From: Marisimplicoccus sp965655775 | GTDB lineage: Bacteria > Bacteroidota > Bacteroidia > Flavobacteriales > Flavobacteriaceae | NCBI GenBank assembly: GCA_965655775.1 | Contig: CBFHHV010000034.1 | Location: forward strand, 1-9,601 | Direction of reading: 5' to 3' | DNA length: 9,601 nucleotides | In this document: in pieces, positions 1 through 6,607 of the stretch | Layout: each line of letters begins with the position of its first letter | Position numbering within the stretch: position 1 is the first letter of the stretch | The notes under the pieces: model-generated | Told to the model about the DNA's origin: nothing | The model's database searches: none | Seen by the model: only the letters and a program-made list of their open reading frames with translations | Translations under genes and position numbers: made by a program

Positions 1-489
1 AATAAATTCTCCCATCATAAGTTGATAATGACCCGGAAATGAGCAGATAAAAACATATTTGCCTGGCTCAGGCGCATCGAATGTAATTGTGTCACTTTCA
101 CCACCACCAAGCATTTTCGTATAAGCTATTTCATTATCACCTTCTGGAATATACTCAGAGTTCCTTGCTCCTGCTGCTCTTAATGCATACTCGTTGACAT
201 CAACATCTTTTTTTATTAAAACAAAATTATGACCCATTGAAATAGCAGGGAATCTTCCATTATGATTTAATGTAAGTGTTACTTTTTGATTGGAATTTAC
301 TCTAATAATTTTTTTATCAAACTTCATTTGATCGTTTGAATTAAGAATAACGTTATTAGACATTGTACTACTCTGAACAGTAGTGGGTTCTTCTTTCACT
401 CTTTCGTATTGAAACTTTTCTTTTGAGTTATTTGAATTGTTACATGAAACAATAAATAGAGACAAAAATAAAATTAGGCTATTCCTCAT
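1..489 (-). CDS. Azurin-like blue copper lipoprotein (C-terminus cut by window edge)
   Basis: The 163 visible codons encode a small type-1 copper (cupredoxin) protein, expected to shuttle single electrons outside the cytoplasm. Residues 1-16 form a short lipoprotein signal with a lipobox ending IVSC, so Cys16 should be lipidated. Residue 17 is Asn rather than Asp, which fits outer-membrane sorting. Residues 17-45 are an Asn/Ser/Lys/Glu-rich tether. The cupredoxin domain follows, with all azurin copper ligands in their expected spacing: Gly86-His87 in SMGHNF, then Cys149, His154 and Met158 in the motif CSFPGHYQLM. Azurins end a few residues beyond the ligand Met plus a beta strand, so probably fewer than ten residues are missing. 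The ATG at 489 is the only start that gives a complete signal peptide. The gene runs in the same direction as the EamA transporter upstream, separated by 76 bp. The redox partner cannot be inferred from this window; cytochrome c oxidase or a c-type cytochrome is usual for the family. Confidence 0.9.
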   Translation of the reverse strand, partial: MRNSLILFLSLFIVSCNNSNNSKEKFQYERVKEEPTTVQSSTMSNNVILNSNDQMKFDKKIIRVNSNQKVTLTLNHNGRFPAISMGHNFVLIKKDVDVNEYALRAAGARNSEYIPEGDNEIAYTKMLGGGESDTITFDAPEPGKYVFICSFPGHYQLMMGEFI

Positions 490-504
490 TTTCTTATTTT
501 TTTT

Positions 505-512
505 CAAATTTA
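505..512 (-). promoter_or_regulatory. Possible Bacteroidota -7 box for the azurin gene
   Basis: On the minus strand the octamer TAAATTTG matches the Bacteroidota TAnnTTTG -7 consensus. Fifteen nucleotides separate it from the azurin ATG, which would leave a leader of about ten nucleotides. No TTG or TTTG -33 element lies at the usual distance upstream, and the region is so A+T-rich that a chance match is plausible. The gene could instead be read from the EamA promoter. Confidence 0.3.
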
Positions 513-540
513 TTACAGAAAATTTAAAATTACTATAATA

Positions 541-568
541 TTTTATTATTATTTATTATTGTTTATTA
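541..568. repeat. A+T-only low-complexity tract (ATT/TTA repeats)
   Basis: The end of the EamA gene and the start of the gap before the azurin gene consist of repeated TTATT units with a single G before the TTAG at the stop codon. It is simple-sequence DNA with no clear hairpin. It could be a flexible A+T-rich element upstream of the azurin promoter, or just compositional drift. Confidence 0.35.
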
Positions 569-1456
569 GCCATTCTTATTCTTAAGTGAGACTAAGTATA
601 CGCCAATAAATATTAGGATACACGACAAAGTTTTGGTTGTATCTAGTGTATCACTACCAATAATTAAAGCAAAAATTATTGTAATTATTGGCTGAAGATA
701 AATAAACGAACCAACTGTAGTTGGGGATAAAGTTTTTAATGCATATAAATTAAACAGATACGTTAAGAAAGTAGTACCTATTACAACATACATCATTCTC
801 CAGATAGCAAACCAGGGAAGATCAGACCAATTAACTTCTATAAATTGACTGTAGGTAATAGGTGTAGAAAGAATTAGTCCAATTAAAAAAAGCCACTTCA
901 TCAATGTAAAAATATTATACTTCTTTGTTAGCGGCTTGACAATTACAAGATATCCTGCATATGCAGATGCATTCAAAAGGAAAAAAGAGTTTCCTAGAGG
1001 TATGTTTGGAGCATTTATTCCTGTTTTACTACTATTTAGTATTAGAAAAATCGCACCAGAAAAACCAATAAAAATTCCAATTATTTTCTTTAGAGTAATT
1101 TTTTCTTTTAAAAAAAAATAGGAAAGTATTAGAACTAAAACAGGGGAGAGTGTAATTATAACTCCACTATTTATTGGGGTTGATAGTTCAAGTCCCCTAA
1201 AGAATGCTAACATATTAGTACACATACCTAATATCGAAGCAAAAACAATTCTTATAAAATCCTTGGATTCAATTTTCTCTCTTGGTGTAAATAAACTTAT
1301 TAACCAAAATATTGATGTAGCACCTAACAACCTCAACATTATAAATCCAGAAGATCCTATGTAAATAGGCATAACTTCCTTGGCTACAGTATGATTAACT
1401 CCATAGATGCTAGTTGCCAAGAATGCAGCAATTAACGCTAAATATCTTTTATTCAT
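566..1456 (-). CDS. EamA/DMT-superfamily inner-membrane transporter
   Basis: This 296-residue protein has the drug/metabolite transporter layout: two EamA repeats of five membrane helices each, ten in total (roughly residues 8-24, 31-53, 68-88, 92-115, 122-141, 153-173, 184-206, 212-237, 243-266 and 274-291). Family marks are the basic LRLLGA stretch at 41-46, the NSGVIITLSPV segment near 96-106 and LKEKIT at 116-121 closing the first repeat. The second-repeat counterpart is TTVGSFIYLQPIIT near 246-259. The length is normal for the family. The substrate cannot be read from sequence; members export amino acids, metabolites or drugs, or take up nucleotide sugars. The start was set at the ATG at 1456, which begins MNKRYLALIAAF. 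A TTG six codons upstream would add MLGILK but is less likely. The gene is divergent from the cystathionine synthase gene. An A9 run (plus strand, 1110-1118) lies inside the reading frame, which stays open. Confidence 0.85.
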   Translation of the reverse strand: MNKRYLALIAAFLATSIYGVNHTVAKEVMPIYIGSSGFIMLRLLGATSIFWLISLFTPREKIESKDFIRIVFASILGMCTNMLAFFRGLELSTPINSGVIITLSPVLVLILSYFFLKEKITLKKIIGIFIGFSGAIFLILNSSKTGINAPNIPLGNSFFLLNASAYAGYLVIVKPLTKKYNIFTLMKWLFLIGLILSTPITYSQFIEVNWSDLPWFAIWRMMYVVIGTTFLTYLFNLYALKTLSPTTVGSFIYLQPIITIIFALIIGSDTLDTTKTLSCILIFIGVYLVSLKNKNG

Positions 1457-1471
1457 TTTTAAAATACCTAA

Positions 1472-1479
1472 CAAAGAAA
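1472..1479 (-). promoter_or_regulatory. Weak candidate -7 box for the EamA transporter gene
   Basis: The minus-strand octamer TTTCTTTG differs from the TAnnTTTG consensus at one fixed position and lies 15 nt before the ATG at 1456. No matching -33 element is visible. It is listed because a divergent promoter has to lie somewhere in this 76-bp gap. If it is right, the upstream TTG start at 1474 would overlap the promoter and could not be used. Confidence 0.25.
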
Positions 1480-1519
1480 ATCATTTTAAAAGAATCATAA
1501 AGCTAATTTCGAATATCTT

Positions 1520-1527
1520 TATCTTTG
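1520..1527 (+). promoter_or_regulatory. Bacteroidota-type -7 element TATCTTTG before the cystathionine synthase gene
   Basis: TATCTTTG is an exact TAnnTTTG match, followed by CAG, and it lies only five nucleotides before the ATG at 1533. A preceding overlapping copy, TATCTTTA, starts at 1514. Bacteroidota promoters start transcription a few bases after this element, so the mRNA would begin at or within a few bases of the ATG at 1533. No TTG element is visible at the -33 position. The short gap leaves no room for a riboswitch or attenuator leader. Confidence 0.55.
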
Positions 1528-1532
1528 CAGTT

Positions 1533-2684
1533 ATGAAGAAAAAAATGAAGTTTAATACTAAGGCTATTCATGGAGGTCAAATAATTGATCCTGCATATGG
1601 ATCTGTTATGACTCCAATATATCAAACTTCAACTTATGCTCAGTCATCACCTGGTAAGCATAAAGGTTATGAGTACAGTAGAACCCATAATCCAACAAGA
1701 ACAAATTTTGAAAGAGCTATGGCCTCCATTGAAAATGCTGAGTATGGATTAGCATTTGCATCAGGTTTAGCTGCTATAGATGCTATAATAAAGACTTTGA
1801 ATCCTGGAGATGAAATAATTTCCACCAATGATCTATATGGAGGAAGCTACAGGTTATTCAAGCAGATTTTTGAGAAGTATGATTTGAAATTTCATTTTGT
1901 AAATATGGAGGACTCAACCTCTGTTGAAGAAAAAATTAACTCAAATACAAAACTTATTTGGGTTGAAACTCCAACTAATCCGATGATGAATTTAGTTGAT
2001 ATCAAATCGATGTCAACTTTAGCTAAAAAAAATAATATTTTACTTTGTGTTGATAATACTTTTGCCACTCCATATATACAAAGACCTCTAGATTTAGGAG
2101 CTGATATTGTAATGCATTCTGCAACAAAATATATTGCTGGTCATAGTGATGTTGTAATTGGAACAATTGTATTAAATGATAAAAATCTTCATAAAAAATT
2201 ATCTTTTATTCAAAATGCATCTGGAGCTACTCCAGGTCCAATGGACTGTTTTCTAGCTTTAAGAGGAATAAAAACTCTTCATTTAAGAATGCAAAGACAC
2301 TCGGAAAATGCAGAAAAAATAGCAATTTTTTTAAAAGAACATAAAAAAATTGCCAATGTTTATTGGGTAGGATTTAAAGATCATAAAAATTATGATATTG
2401 CAAAAAATCAGATGAATGGTTTTGGTGGAATGGTTTCTTTCATTCCTATTGATAACAAATTTGAAACTTCAAAAAAAATAGCTGAAAATCTTAAATTATT
2501 TACGCTTGCTGAGTCTCTTGGGGGAGTAGAAAGCTTATGTTGTCATCCAGCCAGTATGACACATGCATCAATACCTGTAGAAGAAAGAAAAAAATCAGGA
2601 TTAGTAGAGTCCCTTCTTAGATTGAGTGTTGGAATAGAGGATGTTGAAGACTTAATAGATGATTTAAACAATGCTATAGGATAA
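1533..2684 (+). CDS. metB: PLP-dependent cystathionine gamma-synthase / gamma-lyase family enzyme
   Basis: This 383-residue fold-type-I PLP enzyme belongs to the Cys/Met metabolism family. Expected sites are present: Tyr48 and Arg50 in EYSRTHNPTR, which contact the cofactor phosphate of the partner subunit; the phosphate loop ASGLAA at 76-81; Asp174 in CVDNTFATP for the pyridine nitrogen; and the Schiff-base Lys199 in SATKYIAGHSD. SLGGVESL at 328-335 and Arg363 in LRLSVGIED, which binds substrate carboxylate, complete the active site. The SLGGVESL form fits synthases (O-acyl-homoserine plus cysteine to cystathionine, methionine route) and gamma-lyases (cystathionine to cysteine) better than a beta-lyase, but sequence alone does not separate the first two. 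The enzyme is cytoplasmic and probably tetrameric. An in-frame stretch back to 1407 is rejected because it runs into the divergent EamA gene; the ATG at 1545 (MKFNTKAIHGG) is the alternative start. It heads a three-gene cluster and lies 5 nt before lpxH. Confidence 0.92.
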   Translation: MKKKMKFNTKAIHGGQIIDPAYGSVMTPIYQTSTYAQSSPGKHKGYEYSRTHNPTRTNFERAMASIENAEYGLAFASGLAAIDAIIKTLNPGDEIISTNDLYGGSYRLFKQIFEKYDLKFHFVNMEDSTSVEEKINSNTKLIWVETPTNPMMNLVDIKSMSTLAKKNNILLCVDNTFATPYIQRPLDLGADIVMHSATKYIAGHSDVVIGTIVLNDKNLHKKLSFIQNASGATPGPMDCFLALRGIKTLHLRMQRHSENAEKIAIFLKEHKKIANVYWVGFKDHKNYDIAKNQMNGFGGMVSFIPIDNKFETSKKIAENLKLFTLAESLGGVESLCCHPASMTHASIPVEERKKSGLVESLLRLSVGIEDVEDLIDDLNNAIG

Positions 2685-2689
2685 TATTT

Positions 2690-3457
2690 ATGGAGATCCC
2701 AAAAGACAAAAAAATATATTTTAGTTCAGATAATCATCTCGGATTAACTTCATTTAAAGAAAGCCATGATAGAGAAAAGATTTTTGTTAAATGGCTTGAT
2801 TCAATTAAGCATGATGCTGAGATTATTTTTTTACTTGGTGACTTATTCGACTTTTGGTTTGAATATAAGGAGGCTGTTCCTAAAGGTTTTACTCGTTCTT
2901 TGGGTAAACTTGCTGAGTTATCTGATATAGGAATAAAAATTTATTTTTTCCTAGGTAATCATGATTATTGGATGACTGACTATTTTCAAAAGGAACTAAA
3001 TATTAAGGTTTTCAAATCACCAGAGCTTTTTATTTTTAATTCAAAATCTTTTTTTATTGGCCATGGTGATGGGCTTGGACCAGGTGATTATGGATATAAA
3101 AGAATGAAACTTATTCTTTCAAACCCTTTTTTCATAAGGTTATTCAGATTAATACACCCAGATATTGGGATTAAACTTGGCAGGTATCTATCACAAAAGA
3201 ATAAACTTATTTCAGGTTCAGAGGATATTGATTTCAAAGGAGAGGATAAGGAATGGCTAATACAATATTGTTTAAAAAAATTATCAAAAGAACATATTGA
3301 TTATTTTATTTTTGGTCATCGTCATTTGCCAATTGTTCATCAACTTAAAACAAAGTCTAAATATATCAATCTAGGTGATTGGATTACTCACTTTACATAT
3401 GGTGTTTTTGATGGTAAAACTTTTACTTTAAGAAATTTTTTAAAAAAAAATGATTGA
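2690..3457 (+). CDS. lpxH: UDP-2,3-diacylglucosamine diphosphatase LpxH
   Basis: This 255-residue calcineurin-like metallophosphoesterase is expected to cleave UDP-2,3-diacylglucosamine to lipid X and UMP in lipid A synthesis, at the cytoplasmic face of the inner membrane. The full two-metal ligand set is visible: Asp14 and His16 (SDNHLG), Asp51 (LLGDLFDFW), Asn90-His91 (LGNHDYW), His125 (IGHGDG), His210 and His212 (FGHRH). The order and spacing follow the LpxH ligands known from E. coli. The basic, hydrophobic stretch around 137-170 corresponds to the helical cap that holds the acyl chains. LNLGDW-like INLGDW at 226-231 is a common closing motif in Bacteroidota members. The ATG follows the upstream stop by 5 nt without a clear ribosome binding site. 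The last eight bases overlap hflX. Generic phosphoesterase is the only real alternative, and the cap plus FDFWFEY argue for LpxH. Confidence 0.9.
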   Translation: MEIPKDKKIYFSSDNHLGLTSFKESHDREKIFVKWLDSIKHDAEIIFLLGDLFDFWFEYKEAVPKGFTRSLGKLAELSDIGIKIYFFLGNHDYWMTDYFQKELNIKVFKSPELFIFNSKSFFIGHGDGLGPGDYGYKRMKLILSNPFFIRLFRLIHPDIGIKLGRYLSQKNKLISGSEDIDFKGEDKEWLIQYCLKKLSKEHIDYFIFGHRHLPIVHQLKTKSKYINLGDWITHFTYGVFDGKTFTLRNFLKKND

Positions 3458-4646
3458 GTCACAAAAATCAAATTTTGAAAGAACTGTTCTTGTAGGTGTG
3501 ATTAATGATTCTCAAAGCGAGGAAAAACTTAATGAGTTTCTTGAGGAATTAGAGTTTTTATCTGTTACAGCAGGGGGTAAAGTATTAAGAAAATTTAAAC
3601 AAGGAATTAAAACACCTAATCCAAAGACATTTATTGGAAAAGGAAAAATTGATGAAATTCAAAATTATATTAAAGAAAATGATGTCTCTATTGTTGTTTT
3701 TGATGATGAACTTTCACCTACACAACAATCAAATATAGAAAGACTTCTAAAGTGTAAAATCTTAGATAGAACTGCACTCATTCTTGATATCTTTGCTCAA
3801 AGAGCTAAGACAAGTTATGCTAAGACTCAAGTTGAATTAGCCCAATATGAATATCTTCTTCCTAGACTTAAAGGACTTTGGACTCACCTTGAAAGACAAA
3901 AGGGGGGAATTGGAATGAGAGGTCCTGGTGAAACTGAAATTGAAACTGATAGAAGAATAGTTAGAGATAAAATTTCTTTATTAAAAAAGAAAATTTCTAC
4001 TATTGATAAGCAAATGAAAGTTCAAAGAGGAAATCGAGGGTCTCTAGTAAGAGTTGCTTTGGTTGGATATACTAACGTAGGAAAATCAACAATTATGAAT
4101 ATGCTCTCCAAAAGTAAAGTTTTTGCAGAGGATAAGTTATTTGCCACTTTAGACACTACAGTTAGAAAGGTTGTTATTAACACATTGCCTTTCCTTCTCA
4201 CTGACACTGTTGGTTTTATAAGGAAACTTCCAACTCAGCTTATTGAATCGTTTAAAAGTACATTAGAGGAAGTAAAAGACGCAGATATACTTTTACATAT
4301 AGTGGACATCTCTCATCCTAGTTTTGAGGATCATATATTGTCTGTAGACAAAATTTTAAGTGAAATTAATTGTCACAACAAGTATAATTTGATGATATTT
4401 AATAAAATTGATAATTATAAAAAAAGTGATTTTAATGATTCCTCTTCAAATAATGGTCACTTCTCCTTAATGCAATGGAGAAATACATGGATGAATAAAA
4501 CAAATGGTAAAGCATTGTTCATTTCTGCAAAAAATAAAACTAACTTTGGTAATCTTAGGAAGGAAATTTATGAAATAGTAAAAAATGTTGATATGAGTCA
4601 CTATCCTAAAAACGACTATTTATACCCCGAATATTTTTCTAAGTGA
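3450..4646 (+). CDS. hflX: Ribosome-associated GTPase HflX
   Basis: This 398-residue protein is HflX, a GTPase that binds the large ribosomal subunit and in E. coli splits stalled ribosomes. Residues 10-110 form the N-terminal HflX domain, including FIGKGKIDEI at 61-70 and FDDELSPTQQ at 84-93. Residues 112-195 are the helical linker with the signature GGIGMRGPGETEIETDRR at 152-169. The G domain follows: G1 GYTNVGKST (206-214), G2 near ATLDTT (232-237), G3 DTVG (252-255), G4 NKID (318-321) and G5 SAK (359-361). About 37 residues lie between G4 and G5, including a polar DFNDSSSNNG piece and WRNTWMNK. The tail ends YLYPEYF. The ATG lies in ATGATTGA overlapping the lpxH stop, so translation is probably coupled. 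No antisense or independent promoter is evident. All nucleotide-binding motifs are intact. Confidence 0.94.
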   Translation: MIESQKSNFERTVLVGVINDSQSEEKLNEFLEELEFLSVTAGGKVLRKFKQGIKTPNPKTFIGKGKIDEIQNYIKENDVSIVVFDDELSPTQQSNIERLLKCKILDRTALILDIFAQRAKTSYAKTQVELAQYEYLLPRLKGLWTHLERQKGGIGMRGPGETEIETDRRIVRDKISLLKKKISTIDKQMKVQRGNRGSLVRVALVGYTNVGKSTIMNMLSKSKVFAEDKLFATLDTTVRKVVINTLPFLLTDTVGFIRKLPTQLIESFKSTLEEVKDADILLHIVDISHPSFEDHILSVDKILSEINCHNKYNLMIFNKIDNYKKSDFNDSSSNNGHFSLMQWRNTWMNKTNGKALFISAKNKTNFGNLRKEIYEIVKNVDMSHYPKNDYLYPEYFSK

Positions 4647-4732
4647 AATTTTGACTTACCCCCAATTTAACCAATTATTAACAGGGTTTTTACTAATAAA
4701 TTTTAAAATTTGAATAAATAAATTCAGTACAA
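4647..4732 (+). promoter_or_regulatory. 86-bp gap likely holding the promoter of the moxR-bat operon
   Basis: This is the only sizeable break between plus-strand genes, so the Bat operon promoter probably lies here. The best -7 candidate is AAAATTTG at 4705-4712, which misses the consensus at one fixed position and lies 20 nt before the moxR ATG. No TTTG element is at the matching -33 distance. A TTGACT at 4651-4656 resembles a classical -35 box, but that type is not normally used in Bacteroidota. No convincing terminator for hflX was found. Confidence 0.35.
4662..4682 (+). repeat. Imperfect tandem CCAATT…AAC motif upstream of moxR
   Basis: CCAATTTAAC (4662-4671) is followed, sharing one C, by CCAATTATTAAC (4671-4682). 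The two copies differ by two extra bases. The position about 50-70 bp before the moxR start suits an operator or activator site, but the motif is short and the region A+T-rich, so this is only a suggestion. Confidence 0.3.
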
Positions 4733-5737
4733 ATGAGCGAAACAAAAAAAAATGTGGATTTAAATAAAAAAGACGAATTAATTAAACAAGAAAGTGCTTT
4801 TGTTGATCTTCTATCAATGGAGATAAACAAAAAAATCATTGGTCAGAAAAAAATGATTGAAAGACTGCTCATTGGGCTTCTGGGAAAGGGACATATATTA
4901 CTTGAAGGTGTGCCAGGCTTAGCTAAAACTTTAGCTATAAATAGTTTAAGTAGCGCAGTTAAAGGATCTTTTAGTAGAATTCAATTTACACCTGATTTAC
5001 TACCAGCAGATGTTATTGGGACTATGATATATAATATGAAAGAAGGAAATTTCTCAATTAAGCAGGGTCCAGTTTTTGCAAATTTTGTTTTAGCTGATGA
5101 GATAAACCGTGCTCCTGCTAAAGTACAGTCTGCATTGCTTGAGGCTATGCAAGAGAAACAAGTGACTATCGGGGATAAAACATTTAAACTTGCGTACCCA
5201 TTTTTAGTAATGGCTACACAAAACCCAGTAGAACAAGAAGGTACATATCCACTTCCAGAAGCACAGGTAGATAGATTTATGTTAAAGGTAGTGGTTGACT
5301 ACCCAGAGTTAGAGGAGGAGCAAAAAATTATTAATATGAATCTCTCATCTTCTCAAGATAAAATTAAACCAGTAGTTACAACTGCTCAAATTACAAAGGC
5401 ACAAGGAGTTGTAAATGATGTTTATATGGACGAGAAAATTGAAAAATATATCTTGGATTTAATCTTCTGCACTAGATATCCTGAAAAATATGGTTTAAAG
5501 AACCTATCTCCACTTATTTCTTTTGGAGCTTCTCCGCGTGGAAGTATAAATTTAGCCCTAGCATCAAAATGTTATGCTTTTATTAAACATAGAGGCTTTG
5601 TTATACCTGAGGATGTTAGAGAAGTTATTACCGATGTATTAAGACATAGAATTGGTTTAACATATGAGGCTGAAGCTGAAAGTGTAACAACTGAGGACAT
5701 AATAAAACAAATTGTAAACACTGTTGAAGTACCATAA
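4733..5737 (+). CDS. moxR: MoxR-family AAA+ ATPase of the Bat operon
   Basis: This 334-residue AAA+ protein has the MoxR pattern: Walker A GVPGLAKT (59-66), Walker B VLADEINRA (119-127), sensor 1 ATQNP (161-165), the arginine-finger region AQVDRF (178-182) and sensor 2 ASPRGS (266-271). The segments GKGHILLEGVPG and QFTPDLLPADVIG are classic for the family. The C-terminal lid spans about 230-330. MoxR proteins act as cytoplasmic chaperone-like ATPases that work with vWA-domain partners to mature or activate them; the client here is unknown. The N-terminal 25 residues are charged and poorly conserved. It is the first gene of the operon, and the DUF58 gene starts three nucleotides after its stop. 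This order of AAA+ ATPase then DUF58 then vWA proteins is the standard Bacteroidota Bat arrangement. Confidence 0.93.
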   Translation: MSETKKNVDLNKKDELIKQESAFVDLLSMEINKKIIGQKKMIERLLIGLLGKGHILLEGVPGLAKTLAINSLSSAVKGSFSRIQFTPDLLPADVIGTMIYNMKEGNFSIKQGPVFANFVLADEINRAPAKVQSALLEAMQEKQVTIGDKTFKLAYPFLVMATQNPVEQEGTYPLPEAQVDRFMLKVVVDYPELEEEQKIINMNLSSSQDKIKPVVTTAQITKAQGVVNDVYMDEKIEKYILDLIFCTRYPEKYGLKNLSPLISFGASPRGSINLALASKCYAFIKHRGFVIPEDVREVITDVLRHRIGLTYEAEAESVTTEDIIKQIVNTVEVP

Positions 5738-5740
5738 TTA

Positions 5741-6607
5741 ATGGATTCTAAAGAGTTACTGAAAAAGGTAAGACAAGTTGAAATAAAAAGTAGGAGGTTA
5801 AGCGATAATGTTTTCGGTGGGGAATACCTTAGTACTTTCAAGGGTAGAGGTATGACATTCAGTGAAGTGCGTAAGTATGAATTTGGTGATGATATAAGAT
5901 CAATTGACTGGAATGTTACAGCAAGGTATAACGAACCGTTTATTAAGATTTTTGAGGAGGAAAGGGAATTAACTTTGATGTTATTAATAGATGTTAGTGG
6001 TTCAAAAAACTTTGCTACTAGGAATAAACTTAAAAAAGAAATAGTCACAGAAATAGCTGCAACACTTGCATTCTCTGCATTAAAAAACAATGATAAGGTT
6101 GGGGCGATATTATTCACAGATAGTATAGAATTATTTATTCCTCCAAACAAAGGCAAGAAACATATTCTGAGAATTATTAGGGAACTACTTGAATTTAAAC
6201 CAAAGAGTGCAAGAACGAGTATAGATTCATCACTTAAATTTTTATTGAGTGTTATTCAAAAAAAAGCGATAGTTTTTATTTTATCCGATTTTATTGATGA
6301 TAACTACGATAAGTCATTAAAGCTTGCAGCAAAAAAATATGACTTAACAGGTATAAGAATTTTTGATCAAATGGAGACTAAAATTCCAAAGCTTGGTTTT
6401 GTTCCAATGATTGATGCTGAAACAAATGAGTTAGTTTGGGTTGATACTTTCTCAAAAAAAATCAGAGATGGCTACTCTTCTAATTATACTTCATCAATAA
6501 AAAAATTTGAAACTTTATTTAATAAAAATGGAGCTGGTGTAATAAATTGTATGGTTGATGAAAGCTATGTTAAGAAACTTCTAGGATATTTTAAACACAG
6601 AGCATAA
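5741..6607 (+). CDS. DUF58 protein with vWA-like MIDAS, soluble form
   Basis: This 288-residue protein is of the DUF58 family that accompanies MoxR. The family core GRGMTFSEVRKYEFGDD (35-51) leads into IRSIDWNVTAR (52-62). A vWA-like fold follows with metal-site residues Asp84-x-Ser86-x-Ser88 (LIDVSGS), Thr159/Ser160 and Asp183 (LSDF), so metal binding is likely retained. No signal peptide or membrane helix is present, unlike longer DUF58 proteins that begin with two helices, so it should be cytoplasmic alongside MoxR. The start at 5741 follows the moxR stop by three nucleotides, and the stop codon shares its last A with the next ATG, so expression is probably coupled. The biochemical role is not established. 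A partnership with MoxR is inferred from the conserved gene order. Confidence 0.88.
   Translation: MDSKELLKKVRQVEIKSRRLSDNVFGGEYLSTFKGRGMTFSEVRKYEFGDDIRSIDWNVTARYNEPFIKIFEEERELTLMLLIDVSGSKNFATRNKLKKEIVTEIAATLAFSALKNNDKVGAILFTDSIELFIPPNKGKKHILRIIRELLEFKPKSARTSIDSSLKFLLSVIQKKAIVFILSDFIDDNYDKSLKLAAKKYDLTGIRIFDQMETKIPKLGFVPMIDAETNELVWVDTFSKKIRDGYSSNYTSSIKKFETLFNKNGAGVINCMVDESYVKKLLGYFKHRA

Noticed and set aside
936..1121. Short plus-strand frame inside the EamA gene
   Set aside because: It is a shadow of the transporter on the opposite strand, with no start context or recognisable product.
1457..1474. TTG start adding six residues to the EamA transporter
   Set aside because: The ATG at 1456 gives the normal N-terminus with the first helix right after it. 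The TTG lies within the only candidate promoter octamer.
1407..1532. In-frame 42-codon extension before the cystathionine synthase start
   Set aside because: It overlaps the start of the divergent EamA gene and contains the promoter element. Family members begin at MKFNTKAIHGG or a few residues earlier.
1457..1532. Possible SAM-type riboswitch ahead of the cystathionine synthase gene
   Set aside because: The gap is only 76 bp, and the -7 element lies five bases from the start codon, so no structured leader fits.
4022..4207. Short minus-strand frame inside hflX
   Set aside because: It is antisense to the conserved G domain of HflX and shows no family resemblance.
4676..4684. DnaA-box-like TTATTAACA
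   Set aside because: It has two mismatches to the usual box, it is a single copy, and no replication genes or box cluster are nearby.
4651..4690. Possible terminator (ACCC … GGGT followed by T5) after hflX
   Set aside because: Only four base pairs can form, around a loop of more than 20 nt, so it is not a stable intrinsic terminator.
5572..6156. Long minus-strand open frame (194 codons) opposite the end of moxR and start of the DUF58 gene
   Set aside because: It is antisense to two strongly conserved genes across their junction. Its Ser/Leu/Asn-rich composition is what the complement of A-rich coding DNA gives, and it matches no family I recognise.
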